Assembly: GCF_900177645.1 (NCBI RefSeq)
Contig: NZ_FXAO01000010.1
Span: 1-64,000 of the forward strand
Reading direction: 5' to 3'
DNA: 64,000 nucleotides
DNA from: Arenibacter troitsensis
GTDB taxonomy: Bacteria > Bacteroidota > Bacteroidia > Flavobacteriales > Flavobacteriaceae
The notes under the pieces were generated by a model. The model ran no database searches, was not told where the DNA came from, and saw only the letters and a program-made list of their open reading frames with translations. This document shows, piece after piece, positions 17,268 to 26,805 of this stretch (its first letter is position 1; every line of letters begins with the position of its first letter). Both the position numbers and the translations under genes were made by a program.

Positions 17268-19391
17268 TTATTCAAGGGAAAATGCAAGGATCTTGTTTCC
17301 TTTTTCTGTTCCTAATTTTTCTCCGCCACAGGCAATGGCAATATACTGTTTGCCGTTAACTTCATACATGGCGGGTGTTGCAAATGCAGCAGCAGGGAGT
17401 TTGTATTCCCAGAGTAGCTTGCCATTGGTTTTATTAAAAGCTCTAAAATATCCGTCTTTTGTGGCCCCTATAAACAATAGTCCGTTTTCGGTAACTATAG
17501 CCCCGCCATAGTTTTCCGAGCCTGTCTGAGGATAACCCTGTTCTTTCAAGCTCAATGTTTCCCCGAAGGGAATGGACCATAGGTAATCCCCAGAATTGAG
17601 GCCTATTGCATGTAACGTACCCCATGGCGGGGAAATGGCCGGCAGCCCGTTACTGTCCAGAAATTTTTTATATCCGCGGTGTTTGTAGGTTGTTTTTACA
17701 GGTTTTGTATCGTTCTCGGTAACCATTGGTCCAACTTCTTCCTCAAATAAAAACTGTATTAAAGCTTCTATTTCCGTTTTTTCAATTTGAGGGAAACCTG
17801 TCATCATTCCTTTTCCCTTTTTTATGGTCTGGATTACGGTCTCTTTATTATAAGTCGATTTTAGGTTCAACAGGGATGGATATCCACTTGCCACATTACC
17901 CTTACGGTCTTGCTGATGGCATACAACACAATATTGGTTATAGGCATATTCCCCTGGAGCCATGCTTGTGTTTAGGGTATCCTTGTCCATTTGAAGGAAC
18001 CACCCCATTTCATTGGAATTTACGTACAATATGCCATCTTCCGGATCGGCGGCGGCTCCTCCCCATTCCGCAGCGCCATCATACCCAGGAAGTAGAAGCA
18101 CAGGATCTAGACTGGGCGGAGCATAGATTCTTTTGTCTGCTTCATTGAATTTGGCCAATAATTCCTCCTTATTTTGGGCATAGGGACTAAGGTCTTTTTC
18201 GGTCAATAGATTGGATTGTCTTGCAAAAGGCCTGGGCTTGGTGGGAAAAGGTTGGGTTGCCCATGTTTTTTCTCCCTCCAAGCTGGATGGAGGGACTGGT
18301 ATTTCCTCAATATCAAACAATGGCTCTCCCGTGATTCTGTTAAAAAGAAAAACATACCCTTGTTTAGTTACTTGAGCCACGGCAGGTATTTTTTTCCCCG
18401 CTCTGGTAATAGTCAAAAGGTTGGGAGGCGCCGGCGGATCCCTATCCCATAAGTCGTGATGGGTAAATTGATAATGCCAAAGCAGTTTTCCTGTTTGTGC
18501 ATCCAAAGCCAATAAGGTATTGGCATAAAGATTACTGCCCTTTCTGTCGCCACCATAAAAATCTGGGGCTGCTGAACCCGTTGGCACGTATAGGATTCCC
18601 GCTTTTTCGTCCAATGCCATACCCGCCCAATTGTTGGCAGCACCAACAATTTCACTTTTATAGCTATCAGGATTTTCCCAGGTTTCGTTTCCGGGCTCTC
18701 CTGGATAGGGAATGGTGTGGAAGGACCATTCCAATTGGCCAGTTATTACATTAAAAGCCATAATATCTCCTGGTGCGGCACCGCTATCTTCCGAGAGGCG
18801 AATGGGCATTACAATTAAATCCCGGTAAATGGTTCCTGGGGTGTTGGAGACTACAAATTTATTCTTTGCGCTTGTTGGTAATCCGGATCGGAGATCAATT
18901 TTTCCATTTTCCCCAAAGGAAGTAATTGGCATACCTGTTATGGCATTTAGGGCAAAAAGCTTGGGTCCTTGGGTGAACAGAATACGTTTATCATCGTTCT
19001 TTGCCCAAAATGCCACACCTCTACTAGTACTATTGGTAAGGTTCAGTGAATCCCCAAATCGCCATATTTCTTTCCCCGTTCCAGCGTACAATGCCACTGC
19101 CCTTAAGGCCGCCGTAACCCCGTACAGAATGGTGTCCGCTACTATTGGATTCATTTGCATTTGACCACTATCAGGAGCAGAGTAGGACCAAGCTACCTTA
19201 AGTTGCGTTACATTGTCCAAGGTAATTTGTGATAGGGTGGAATAATGGTTACGATCTGGCCCACCTAAATAGGAACTCCAAGTTTTGTATTTCTTGGGGT
19301 CGGTTTTGGTAGTACTATCAAGTTTACAACTTACTAGACAAATTGCCGCTATGCTTAGTATGGATAAAAGTTTTGTTGTTTTAAGCGACAT
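17268..19391 (-). CDS. PQQ-dependent dehydrogenase lipoprotein with inserted cytochrome c domain
   Basis: 707 residues. A lipobox (CLVSC, Cys22) anchors it. The body is an eight-bladed quinoprotein propeller of the membrane glucose/alcohol dehydrogenase type (WSSYLGGPDRNHYSTLSQI, LLWHYQFTHHDLWDRD, PPWGTLHAIGLNSGDYLW). A cytochrome c domain with haem motif CVVCH (488-492) is inserted before the last blades. The domain layout implies oxidation of a sugar or alcohol in the periplasm, with electrons passing to its own haem and then the respiratory chain. It heads the run leading to the Gfo/Idh gene. I saw no PQQ synthesis genes here; many Bacteroidota must import PQQ. Confidence 0.88.
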   Translation of the reverse strand: MSLKTTKLLSILSIAAICLVSCKLDSTTKTDPKKYKTWSSYLGGPDRNHYSTLSQITLDNVTQLKVAWSYSAPDSGQMQMNPIVADTILYGVTAALRAVALYAGTGKEIWRFGDSLNLTNSTSRGVAFWAKNDDKRILFTQGPKLFALNAITGMPITSFGENGKIDLRSGLPTSAKNKFVVSNTPGTIYRDLIVMPIRLSEDSGAAPGDIMAFNVITGQLEWSFHTIPYPGEPGNETWENPDSYKSEIVGAANNWAGMALDEKAGILYVPTGSAAPDFYGGDRKGSNLYANTLLALDAQTGKLLWHYQFTHHDLWDRDPPAPPNLLTITRAGKKIPAVAQVTKQGYVFLFNRITGEPLFDIEEIPVPPSSLEGEKTWATQPFPTKPRPFARQSNLLTEKDLSPYAQNKEELLAKFNEADKRIYAPPSLDPVLLLPGYDGAAEWGGAAADPEDGILYVNSNEMGWFLQMDKDTLNTSMAPGEYAYNQYCVVCHQQDRKGNVASGYPSLLNLKSTYNKETVIQTIKKGKGMMTGFPQIEKTEIEALIQFLFEEEVGPMVTENDTKPVKTTYKHRGYKKFLDSNGLPAISPPWGTLHAIGLNSGDYLWSIPFGETLSLKEQGYPQTGSENYGGAIVTENGLLFIGATKDGYFRAFNKTNGKLLWEYKLPAAAFATPAMYEVNGKQYIAIACGGEKLGTEKGNKILAFSLE

Positions 19392-19553
19392 TGGTGGTGG
19401 TTTTATCGCTTAAATTAATTAATTTTTAAGAACTAAGGGCCTGTAGTTTCATCTTAATATTTTTTGACCAGGAAACTACCATTGTTTCCCTAATTCATCT
19501 AACACTCCAGAAGCCCAATGGTTTGGGTTGAAGAAAAGGAATGGTTGTATACA

Positions 19554-20213
19554 CTATAACTTTTTCAAGGTTTTGTTGAGCACAGGAACAATTAGTTCGC
19601 CAAGTTCTTTATATCCTTCCTTGTTATAATGAACGTCATTGTCTCCCACACCGTTTTTGTGGTGGATAGCAATGGATTTTTTGTAGATATCATTGATGAT
19701 TACGCCATTCTTTTTCATTACGGCTTTTGCAATTGCATTGTATTTGGGTACATCCTCAGTAAATCTTCCGGCTTCATTAACAGGAACATAGGTGGTTGTT
19801 ACAAATATTAATTTTGCCGAGGTACTGGCTTTAAGGATACTCACCAACTCTTCCAGATTTTGTCTATATGTTTGTGGGTCATAGGTTATGGTACCCTTAA
19901 TTTTATCCCTATTTCCATAGGCATCGGCATCCGGATGACGGTAACAAAGATCCCATAGGCCCCAATTAAATTGAATAATATCCCAATCTTCCTTACCTAT
20001 CCAATCCTTGATTTTCTCCAGTCCCGTTCCGGTATGCTGGGCATTTCCAGGATTGTGCATTACTATTGCCTTGTTGGCCATTTCTTCTTTTACCTTTGAA
20101 AAATAACCTATGGAAATAGAGTCGCCTATAATTAAGATTTTGGGCTCTTTGGGTTTGTACCCCAAGCAAAGAAAAATACATAAGGCTGTTATAAGGTAAA
20201 ATTTATTATTCAT
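19554..20213 (-). CDS. SGNH/GDSL-type hydrolase, exported
   Basis: 219 residues with an N-terminal signal peptide (MNNKFYLITALCIFLCLGY). Block I is ILIIGDSISIGY, with the nucleophile Ser32. A later block carries Asn in FNWGLWD, and block V is DNDVHY near the C terminus. SGNH enzymes are esterases, often removing acetyl groups from carbohydrates. It lies upstream of the quinoprotein gene on the same strand after a 162-base gap, so joint transcription is possible but unproven. A role in de-esterifying the sugar source is inference. Confidence 0.85.
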   Translation of the reverse strand: MNNKFYLITALCIFLCLGYKPKEPKILIIGDSISIGYFSKVKEEMANKAIVMHNPGNAQHTGTGLEKIKDWIGKEDWDIIQFNWGLWDLCYRHPDADAYGNRDKIKGTITYDPQTYRQNLEELVSILKASTSAKLIFVTTTYVPVNEAGRFTEDVPKYNAIAKAVMKKNGVIINDIYKKSIAIHHKNGVGDNDVHYNKEGYKELGELIVPVLNKTLKKL

Positions 20214-20419
20214 GCTTTTAATTTTTTCAAGGGTGAAAAATAATTAAAAATTTTAGAAAGGGAATGCTGGGGCTACTATAAGGCCTGTATTTTTTGCTTA
20301 GTGAAGAACCAAGTCGGCCAAAAATCGGGATTGGATTATTATCCATTAAGCACAATATTTTATAAATGTCTAAAGAAAATCACTACATTGTTATTGCCAA
20401 ATAACCAACCACATACAAA

Positions 20420-21526
20420 ATGACAAACGAAACTACCAACCTATCCATTAGGTTGTTTTCCTTGGACGTATTTAGGGGATTGACCATGTTTTTACTTATT
20501 GCCGAAGCAGCCGGATTTCATGGTTGCTTCGGGGCCTTTACCGAAAACAACGCCGTTTTGCATCCATTGGCGGAACAGTTGCACCATCATCCCTGGAACG
20601 GTTTACGATTTTGGGACCTGATACAACCCTTCTTTATGTTTATAGTAGGGGTGGCCATGCCCTTTTCTTTGAGAAAGCGTTTGGCAAGCGGAACTCGTAC
20701 GGCTGCCACCAAACATATTTTAAGAAGATGTTTTTTACTTTTTAGTTTTGGGGTATTGCTGCACTGTGTGTATAGCCATGCGTTGGTTTGGGAACTCTGG
20801 AACGTTCTGGTTCAATTGGCCTTCACCATTCTTATAGCTTACGCTATCATGAATCTTCCGCACCGTATACAGATACTTATTTGCCTGGGAATTTTGGTTC
20901 TTACCGAAATCCTATATAGGGCCTATAACCCACAGGATCCCTATAATCAGGGTCAAAGTTTTGGGTCTTGGGTAGATATGTTGGTAATGGGTAAAATTAA
21001 CGGTGGGGGCTGGGTTTTTATCAATTTTCTGCCTACTGCGGTTCATACGGTTATGGGGGTAATTTGTGGTCAATTGTTGCTTTCCAACAAATCCGCCAAG
21101 GAGAAATTAAATCCTTTAATAATGTGGGGAGCGGCTTTACTTTTGTTGGGCTATGGGATGGATTTATTAGGAATAACCCCAATCATTAAAAGAATAGCAA
21201 CCACATCGTTTACTCTGGCTTCAGGAGGATGGGCCTTGTTGGCATTGGCATTATTTTATTGGTGGATAGATATTAAGGATCATAAGAGTAATTGGTTGAA
21301 GATCTTTTCTGTGGTGGGGACCAATTCCATTTTTATTTATTTGTTTGCAGAAACTGTAGGGTCTCAATGGTTCAGGGGTTTTGGCCTAATCTTTACCGAA
21401 GGATTATTGGCTCCCATTGGCTTGGAAGAAGGACTAATATCGGTTATAAATTCCTTGTTTGTACTCTTTATGTTCTGGTATATCACCTACTTTTTGGATC
21501 AGAAGAAGGTTTATTTTAAGGTATAG
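20420..21526 (+). CDS. DUF5009 / heparan-glucosaminide N-acetyltransferase-like membrane protein
   Basis: 368 residues, polytopic, with the family's N-terminal signature RLFSLDVFRGLTMFLLI and a conserved histidine-rich loop (LHHHPWNGLRFWDLIQPFFMF, read in two parts). Relatives include the lysosomal transmembrane acetyltransferase that moves acetyl groups across the membrane onto amino sugars. It is divergent from the SGNH hydrolase gene, so an acetyl transfer/removal pairing is imaginable but unproven. In bacteria the acceptor is unknown. Confidence 0.82.
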   Translation: MTNETTNLSIRLFSLDVFRGLTMFLLIAEAAGFHGCFGAFTENNAVLHPLAEQLHHHPWNGLRFWDLIQPFFMFIVGVAMPFSLRKRLASGTRTAATKHILRRCFLLFSFGVLLHCVYSHALVWELWNVLVQLAFTILIAYAIMNLPHRIQILICLGILVLTEILYRAYNPQDPYNQGQSFGSWVDMLVMGKINGGGWVFINFLPTAVHTVMGVICGQLLLSNKSAKEKLNPLIMWGAALLLLGYGMDLLGITPIIKRIATTSFTLASGGWALLALALFYWWIDIKDHKSNWLKIFSVVGTNSIFIYLFAETVGSQWFRGFGLIFTEGLLAPIGLEEGLISVINSLFVLFMFWYITYFLDQKKVYFKV

Positions 21527-21562
21527 TAATTCTTGCCTGGGTATTATTTTACGATTATACCT

Positions 21563-23191
21563 TTATTTTAAAATGGTTTCATATTTGCTTTTATCATTTA
21601 GCAGAGCGGTAGCGGTCATAATGGCTTCGTCATTTTGTAAATGGTAATCATAAAGACCTTCCCTGTAGAAAAAGCGCTTAAGAATTTCATCCTCCAAATT
21701 CTTTTGGATTTCCACCTTGTACTTATCCAATGCCTTTAGTTTGTTTTTATCCATCTCCGATAAGAGAGCTTTATACTGTTCCGTGACCTCAATACCGAAT
21801 ATAGTGCTGTCCTCACCGGACATGGCCTCTTTTAAGGCCTTTTCTGCCTTAGTCTCAAAGTTAAAGTTACTTTTGGAAACATAGTTTTTAAAAGATGCAA
21901 AATCACTATCCTTATAATTGAAGTCCAATACATTCTCTATGGTGTTATTATAATAGAAATCGGTTGCGTAGTCGAAAATCACATTATCCGATAATAGGGC
22001 CTGTGTAAGAGGATTTGTTTTGGCAGCGGCAATTTCTATATCTGGCAAAACACCTCCACCATCTTGTACTTTTCGTCCATTTTTGGTCTTAAAATCCCTA
22101 AACTGGGTATTTTTAACTGCATTTCCGTTCTCATCCCTATTCCAATAATCCAAGGATTGTATACACCTGCCCGATGCTGTATAGTATCTGGAGATCGTTA
22201 CCTTTAATTGCGTACCGTAGGTAAGTTTTAAAGGGCGTTGTACCAACCCCTTGCCAAAACTTCTTGCGCCCACTATAACCGCCCGGTCCAAATCCTGGAG
22301 GCTTCCAGAGACAATTTCACTGGCCGATGCACTTCTTCCATTGACCAATACCACCAAAGGTATTTCAGTGTCCACGGGTTGGTTGGTAGTTTTATATTCC
22401 CTGTTGAATTTCTTTACCTTGGATTTGGTGGTTACTACCAGTTCTCCTTTTGGAATAAAGAGATTGGTTACATTAATGGCTTCGGTTAACAGTCCACCTG
22501 GATTATCCCTTAGGTCCAAAATAATTTTTTTGGCACCCTCGTTTTTTAAGTTGAGAAGAGCTTCCTTGGTTTGTTCCGTGGCTTTTTTATTAAATTTTGA
22601 TAAAACAATATAACCGGTGTTTTCTTGGATCATCTTGTAATAGGGAACGGCATCTACTTCAATAGATTCCCTGTTCACTGTGGTAGACTTGGTTTCGCCC
22701 TGCCTTACGTAGCTAATTTTTACACTGGTGTTATTAGCTCCTTTTAAAAGTTCGTCGGCGTCTTCTTTAATATCCGCTATGGCAATATCACCGATCTTTA
22801 TAATTTCATCCCCGGCTTTAAGGCCCGCCTTATCTGCTGGATAACCTTTGTAAGGTTCAACAATAACTACTTTATCCTTGTAAGTCCTTACCACGGCCCC
22901 AATACCCGAATATTCGCCTGCATTATTTATTTTAAAGGATTCAACGTCTTGCTCATTCAGGAATTTGGTATAGGGATCCAAGTCTTCCAACATATTCTTA
23001 ATGGCCGTATCCATTAATTCAGCAGGATTGGTTTCATCCACATAGTTCATGTTTAATTCTTTGAACAAGGTGGTAAAAATTTCGATCTGTTTGGCAATCT
23101 CAAAAAAATCGCCCTTAAAACTACTACCTGCAATGAGTAGGGCAATGGCGATAATGGGAATTAGTATTCGCTTTTTTACTATCACTTTCAT
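21563..23191 (-). CDS. C-terminal processing peptidase, S41 family
   Basis: 542 residues with an N-terminal hydrophobic anchor, a PDZ domain (about 75-160; AGLKAGDEIIKIGD) and the S41 catalytic domain. The nucleophile lies in NGRSASASEIVSG and the general-base Lys in GARSFGKGLVQ. These periplasmic serine peptidases trim or degrade proteins from the C terminus. The gene starts 11 bases after the rnpA stop, so the two are cotranscribed. The C-terminal 150 residues are a family-specific extension. Confidence 0.92.
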   Translation of the reverse strand: MKVIVKKRILIPIIAIALLIAGSSFKGDFFEIAKQIEIFTTLFKELNMNYVDETNPAELMDTAIKNMLEDLDPYTKFLNEQDVESFKINNAGEYSGIGAVVRTYKDKVVIVEPYKGYPADKAGLKAGDEIIKIGDIAIADIKEDADELLKGANNTSVKISYVRQGETKSTTVNRESIEVDAVPYYKMIQENTGYIVLSKFNKKATEQTKEALLNLKNEGAKKIILDLRDNPGGLLTEAINVTNLFIPKGELVVTTKSKVKKFNREYKTTNQPVDTEIPLVVLVNGRSASASEIVSGSLQDLDRAVIVGARSFGKGLVQRPLKLTYGTQLKVTISRYYTASGRCIQSLDYWNRDENGNAVKNTQFRDFKTKNGRKVQDGGGVLPDIEIAAAKTNPLTQALLSDNVIFDYATDFYYNNTIENVLDFNYKDSDFASFKNYVSKSNFNFETKAEKALKEAMSGEDSTIFGIEVTEQYKALLSEMDKNKLKALDKYKVEIQKNLEDEILKRFFYREGLYDYHLQNDEAIMTATALLNDKSKYETILK

Positions 23192-23202
23192 CTGTTCATA
23201 TA

Positions 23203-23586
23203 TTATTTGCTGGCCTTAGCAATTTCATCGATAAATTTTCGCATCAAAGGAATCATGGCATCTGTTATTTTGGTTTGCGAGGGCATCTCCTTACCAAGAT
23301 ATAAAAACATAAACGCAAAGTTACCCTCTATGTTGTTAAAAATTAGGTGTTTGTTCAGCCTATAGCTTTCCCGCATCAATCTTTTGATTCGATTTCTTTT
23401 TACGGCACTTTTAAAGTTTCTTTTGGACGCGGTTACTCCGACCTTGCATTTGGAATCATCTTCATAACTCGTTTTGAGATAAACAAGTTTTATAGGATAA
23501 TTGGTAACACCAATCCCTTCCGCAAACAACTGTTCTATTAGTTTTTTGCTCTTGAGTTTTTCTTTTTTTGGGAAGCTAAATGACAT
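23203..23586 (-). CDS. rnpA: Ribonuclease P protein component
   Basis: 127 residues, basic, with the hallmark KRNRIKRLMRESYRL and an N-terminal FSFPKKEKLKSKKLI start typical of RnpA. It binds the RNase P RNA and supports tRNA 5' maturation. Here rnpA leads a two-gene unit with the S41 peptidase instead of the rpmH-rnpA arrangement of many other bacteria. I see no rpmH or rnpB nearby. Confidence 0.94.
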   Translation of the reverse strand: MSFSFPKKEKLKSKKLIEQLFAEGIGVTNYPIKLVYLKTSYEDDSKCKVGVTASKRNFKSAVKRNRIKRLMRESYRLNKHLIFNNIEGNFAFMFLYLGKEMPSQTKITDAMIPLMRKFIDEIAKASK

Positions 23587-23704
23587 TTTGCCGTAAATGT
23601 AAAATAAAAACCACAGTTATGGGATATGACAATCATCATTGTTCAAAATCCCATTGGCCATTATCTTGAATTATATTTTTTATAAAATTATAAATAAGGG
23701 ACCT

Positions 23705-25555
23705 ATGGGAGAATTGCAAGTTCAAAAATTGAAAAACAATCCACTTAAAGCTTTGTATATAAAACAATTGTTGGTAGATATTGCGGCCTTGGAACAAATA
23801 CTGGATAAAAAGATGTTCGAACTAAGTCCGATTAGGATTGGTGCCGAACAGGAATTTTGTTTGGTGGACGAATTTTGGCAGCCATCCAATAAGGCTTTGG
23901 AAGTGCTTGAAAATATAGATGACCCCCATTTTACCACCGAATTGGCACTTTATAACCTGGAAATTAATTTGGATCCCCTTCCATTATCGGGGAATTGCTT
24001 TTCTGAAATGCATTTACAGTTAGATCATTTATTGGCCATGGCCAATAAGGTTGCCGAGAAATCTGCTACTAAAATTATTTTATGTGGAATTTTGCCGACC
24101 ATTGCTAAAAGGCATCTTGATTTTGAATATTTGACCCCTATTCCCCGTTATAATATTTTGAACGAGGTAATAAAGGAAATAAGAAATAATGATATAGAAA
24201 TTCATATTAAAGGGGTAGATGAGTTGAATATTCGGCATGATTCCGTGCTGTTCGAAGGATGCAATACCAGCTTTCAAGCCCATCTGCAGATAGACCCATA
24301 TGATTTTAAGGATACCTACAATTGGTCCCAGGCCATTGCAGGTCCCATCCTGTCTATTTGTACCAATTCCCCCATGCTCTTCGGAAGGGAATTGTGGGAG
24401 GAAACTAGAATTGCACTATTTACGCAGAGTGTGGATACTAGGGCCAGTAATTTTCTATTGAACGAAAGTGAACCCCGTGTGAACTTCGGCAATAGTTGGG
24501 CAAAAGGATCGGTTGTGGATTATTTTAAAGATTCCATTACAGGATTTAGGAGCTTACTTACTTCCGATTCCAATGTGGATAGTTTAAGCGAACTGGAACA
24601 GGGAAAAACGCCAAAATTAAAAACTTTGTCACTCCATAACGGAACAGTCTATACCTGGAACCGTGTCTGCTATGGTAGTACCAATGGTAGGCCACATATT
24701 AGGATTGAGAACAGATATATCCCATCCGGACCCACTACCGAGGACGAAATAGCCAATATGATGTTTTGGGTGGGAATAATGATGGGAAGGCCTAAAAAGT
24801 TTAATACCATTCATACCAAGATGGATTTTAAGGATGCAAAAAGCAATTTTTTTAATGCCGCCAGATACGGTATGGCAGCCCAATTTTATTGGGATGGACA
24901 ACTAATCTCTAGTCAACAGTTATTGTTGGATCACTTTCTGCCAATGGCCTTTAAGGGATTGTACCGTATGGGGGTATTACCAAAAGATGCAGAGCACTAC
25001 TTAAAAATTATAGAAAGGAGGATTGCCACTTACAACGGTTCACGATGGACGATTCAAAGTTATAGAAAACTTAGAAAGGAGATTAAACTTCCAGATGCCC
25101 TAACCATATTAACGGCAAAAATGTACCAAGGTCAGCAAAAGGGTTACTCCGTTGATGCTTGGGAATTGCCAAGAGGTGATGAATTTGTAATTGACGAAAA
25201 TGAGAGAAAGGTGTACCAGATAATGAACGTACATACCGTAACTGCCCAAGATAGTGACAGTTCGGAATTGGTGTTAAAAATGATGCAGTGGAAAAACATT
25301 CACCATGTACCCATTTTAAATGAGGATTTGGATTTGGTAGGATTGTTGACTTGGACAGACCTAAAAGCGTATTTAAAGAATCCGGACAAATTTGAAGGGC
25401 CTATTAAAGATATTATGAAAAAGGAATTGATTACGATAACAGAGGAGGAAAGCACTAAGCGGGCAAAGGTCCTAATGGAATCCAAAGGAATAAATTGTCT
25501 ACCGGTTGTACAAGGAAAGAAATTGATAGGTATTATCACGACCAAGGATCTATGA
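23705..25555 (+). CDS. Glutamate-cysteine-ligase-like (GCS2) protein fused to a CBS-domain pair
   Basis: I start at the ATG at 23705 (616 residues); an upstream TTG at 23639 would add an unsupported leader. Residues about 40-480 form a GCS2-type carboxylate-amine ligase domain (GAEQEFCLVDE at 46 onwards, ELALYNLEINLDPLP). Residues about 500-616 form two CBS motifs (MNVHTVTAQD...VGLLTWTDL and MKKELITI...GIITTKDL). GCS2 enzymes make an amide from glutamate or a similar acid and an amine using ATP; CBS pairs sense adenine nucleotides. The stop overlaps the next start in ATGA, implying translational coupling with the M14-type hydrolase. Substrate unknown. Confidence 0.85.
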   Translation: MGELQVQKLKNNPLKALYIKQLLVDIAALEQILDKKMFELSPIRIGAEQEFCLVDEFWQPSNKALEVLENIDDPHFTTELALYNLEINLDPLPLSGNCFSEMHLQLDHLLAMANKVAEKSATKIILCGILPTIAKRHLDFEYLTPIPRYNILNEVIKEIRNNDIEIHIKGVDELNIRHDSVLFEGCNTSFQAHLQIDPYDFKDTYNWSQAIAGPILSICTNSPMLFGRELWEETRIALFTQSVDTRASNFLLNESEPRVNFGNSWAKGSVVDYFKDSITGFRSLLTSDSNVDSLSELEQGKTPKLKTLSLHNGTVYTWNRVCYGSTNGRPHIRIENRYIPSGPTTEDEIANMMFWVGIMMGRPKKFNTIHTKMDFKDAKSNFFNAARYGMAAQFYWDGQLISSQQLLLDHFLPMAFKGLYRMGVLPKDAEHYLKIIERRIATYNGSRWTIQSYRKLRKEIKLPDALTILTAKMYQGQQKGYSVDAWELPRGDEFVIDENERKVYQIMNVHTVTAQDSDSSELVLKMMQWKNIHHVPILNEDLDLVGLLTWTDLKAYLKNPDKFEGPIKDIMKKELITITEEESTKRAKVLMESKGINCLPVVQGKKLIGIITTKDL

Positions 25556-26781
25556 TCACGATAGGGAAGCCAGTTGGCAGGAGCCGGACCATTGGTCATT
25601 TAAAAGGAGACAAAGGTGGACCTACCATGATATTCTTCGGGGGCATTCACGGTAATGAGCCTTCTGGTGAGCAGGCAATACAAGAAGTTTTTAATGGGAT
25701 AGTCAAAAATGGTATTTCAGCAAATGGTAACTTCTATGGGATTCGGGGCAACGTTGCGGCACTATTGGCGGGGAAAAGATTTTTGGATCGGGATTTGAAC
25801 CGTTTATGGACCGATGAAAAAATTGAAAAAATTAAAGGCAAATCAAAATATGAACTGCTTAGCGAGGACAAGGAGTTGTTATCCATTCACCAAATCTTGT
25901 CGGATATACTGAAAACAGAATCCGGGCCTTTCTATTTTATAGATTTTCATACTACTTCCAGCAAGACCCTGCCTTTTATTACCATCAATGATGCCTTGAT
26001 CAATAGGAAATTTTCAAAACTTTTTCCTGTGCCAATAATTTTGGGGATAGAAGAGTATTTAGAGGGACCCCTACTTAGTTATATCAACGAACGGGGATAC
26101 CTTTCCGTTGGTTTTGAATCTGGCCAGCATACGGAGAGGGAAGCGGTAGACAATAGTATAGCTTTTATGTGGTTGGCCCTGGTGTATGCAGGTGCCCTTA
26201 AAAGTGTAGATATTGTTGGGTTTGAGGCATATTACCGCCAGCTTAAAAATTCGGCCAAGGAGAACGCCAGCTTTTTTGAGATAATTTACAGGCATCCTAT
26301 AGAATCCGGGGAGAAATTTCAAATGCAGCCCGGATTCCAGAGTTTTGATATTGTAAACAAAGGAAAAGTACTGGCCGAACACAACGATAAAGTGGTATTG
26401 GCGAAGCAAAAATCGAGTATTTTTATGCCTCTATACCAAAGTCAAGGTGAGGATGGTTTTTTTCTGATTCGTAAGACGCCTAAGTTCGCCTTGTGGTTAT
26501 CCGTTCTATTGAGAAAAATAAGAATGCCCGCTTTGTTGCCCATTTTGCCCGGGGTTTCGTGGGCAGATAAGAAAAACGGTACTTTATTGGTAAATGAAAG
26601 AACTGCCAGATTTATGGCAAAACCTCTTTTCCACCTATTGGGCTATAGAAATAGGGTAATCAATAAAAGTGAAATCTTAATGACCAGTAGGGAAGCTACC
26701 GCCAAGAATAGTATGTACAAGGAAACCTGGTGGTATCGAAATAAAAAATCCGTTCAAAATAGCTATGGTATGCCATCTTAA
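25552..26781 (+). CDS. Succinylglutamate desuccinylase/aspartoacylase family (M14-like) hydrolase
   Basis: The ATG at 25552 overlaps the preceding stop (ATGA), giving 409 residues. The zinc site is visible as GGIHGNEPSGE (His33, Glu36), DLNR at 81-84 and DFHTTS (His133). The family hydrolyses N-acyl amino acids or similar amides. The C-terminal 110 residues (after about 300) are an extension I cannot place. Coupling to an amide-forming GCS2 protein suggests that the two make and break the same kind of bond, or act in sequence. Confidence 0.86.
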   Translation: MITIGKPVGRSRTIGHLKGDKGGPTMIFFGGIHGNEPSGEQAIQEVFNGIVKNGISANGNFYGIRGNVAALLAGKRFLDRDLNRLWTDEKIEKIKGKSKYELLSEDKELLSIHQILSDILKTESGPFYFIDFHTTSSKTLPFITINDALINRKFSKLFPVPIILGIEEYLEGPLLSYINERGYLSVGFESGQHTEREAVDNSIAFMWLALVYAGALKSVDIVGFEAYYRQLKNSAKENASFFEIIYRHPIESGEKFQMQPGFQSFDIVNKGKVLAEHNDKVVLAKQKSSIFMPLYQSQGEDGFFLIRKTPKFALWLSVLLRKIRMPALLPILPGVSWADKKNGTLLVNERTARFMAKPLFHLLGYRNRVINKSEILMTSREATAKNSMYKETWWYRNKKSVQNSYGMPS

Positions 26782-26805
26782 ACGGATTTAAACATTTAAT
26801 TATTT

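Noticed and set aside
21515-21580. Inverted repeat (AAGGTATA / TATACCTT) between DUF5009 and the Ctp gene as a bidirectional terminator
   Set aside because: The loop would be about 30 bases and the stem is AT-rich; weak.
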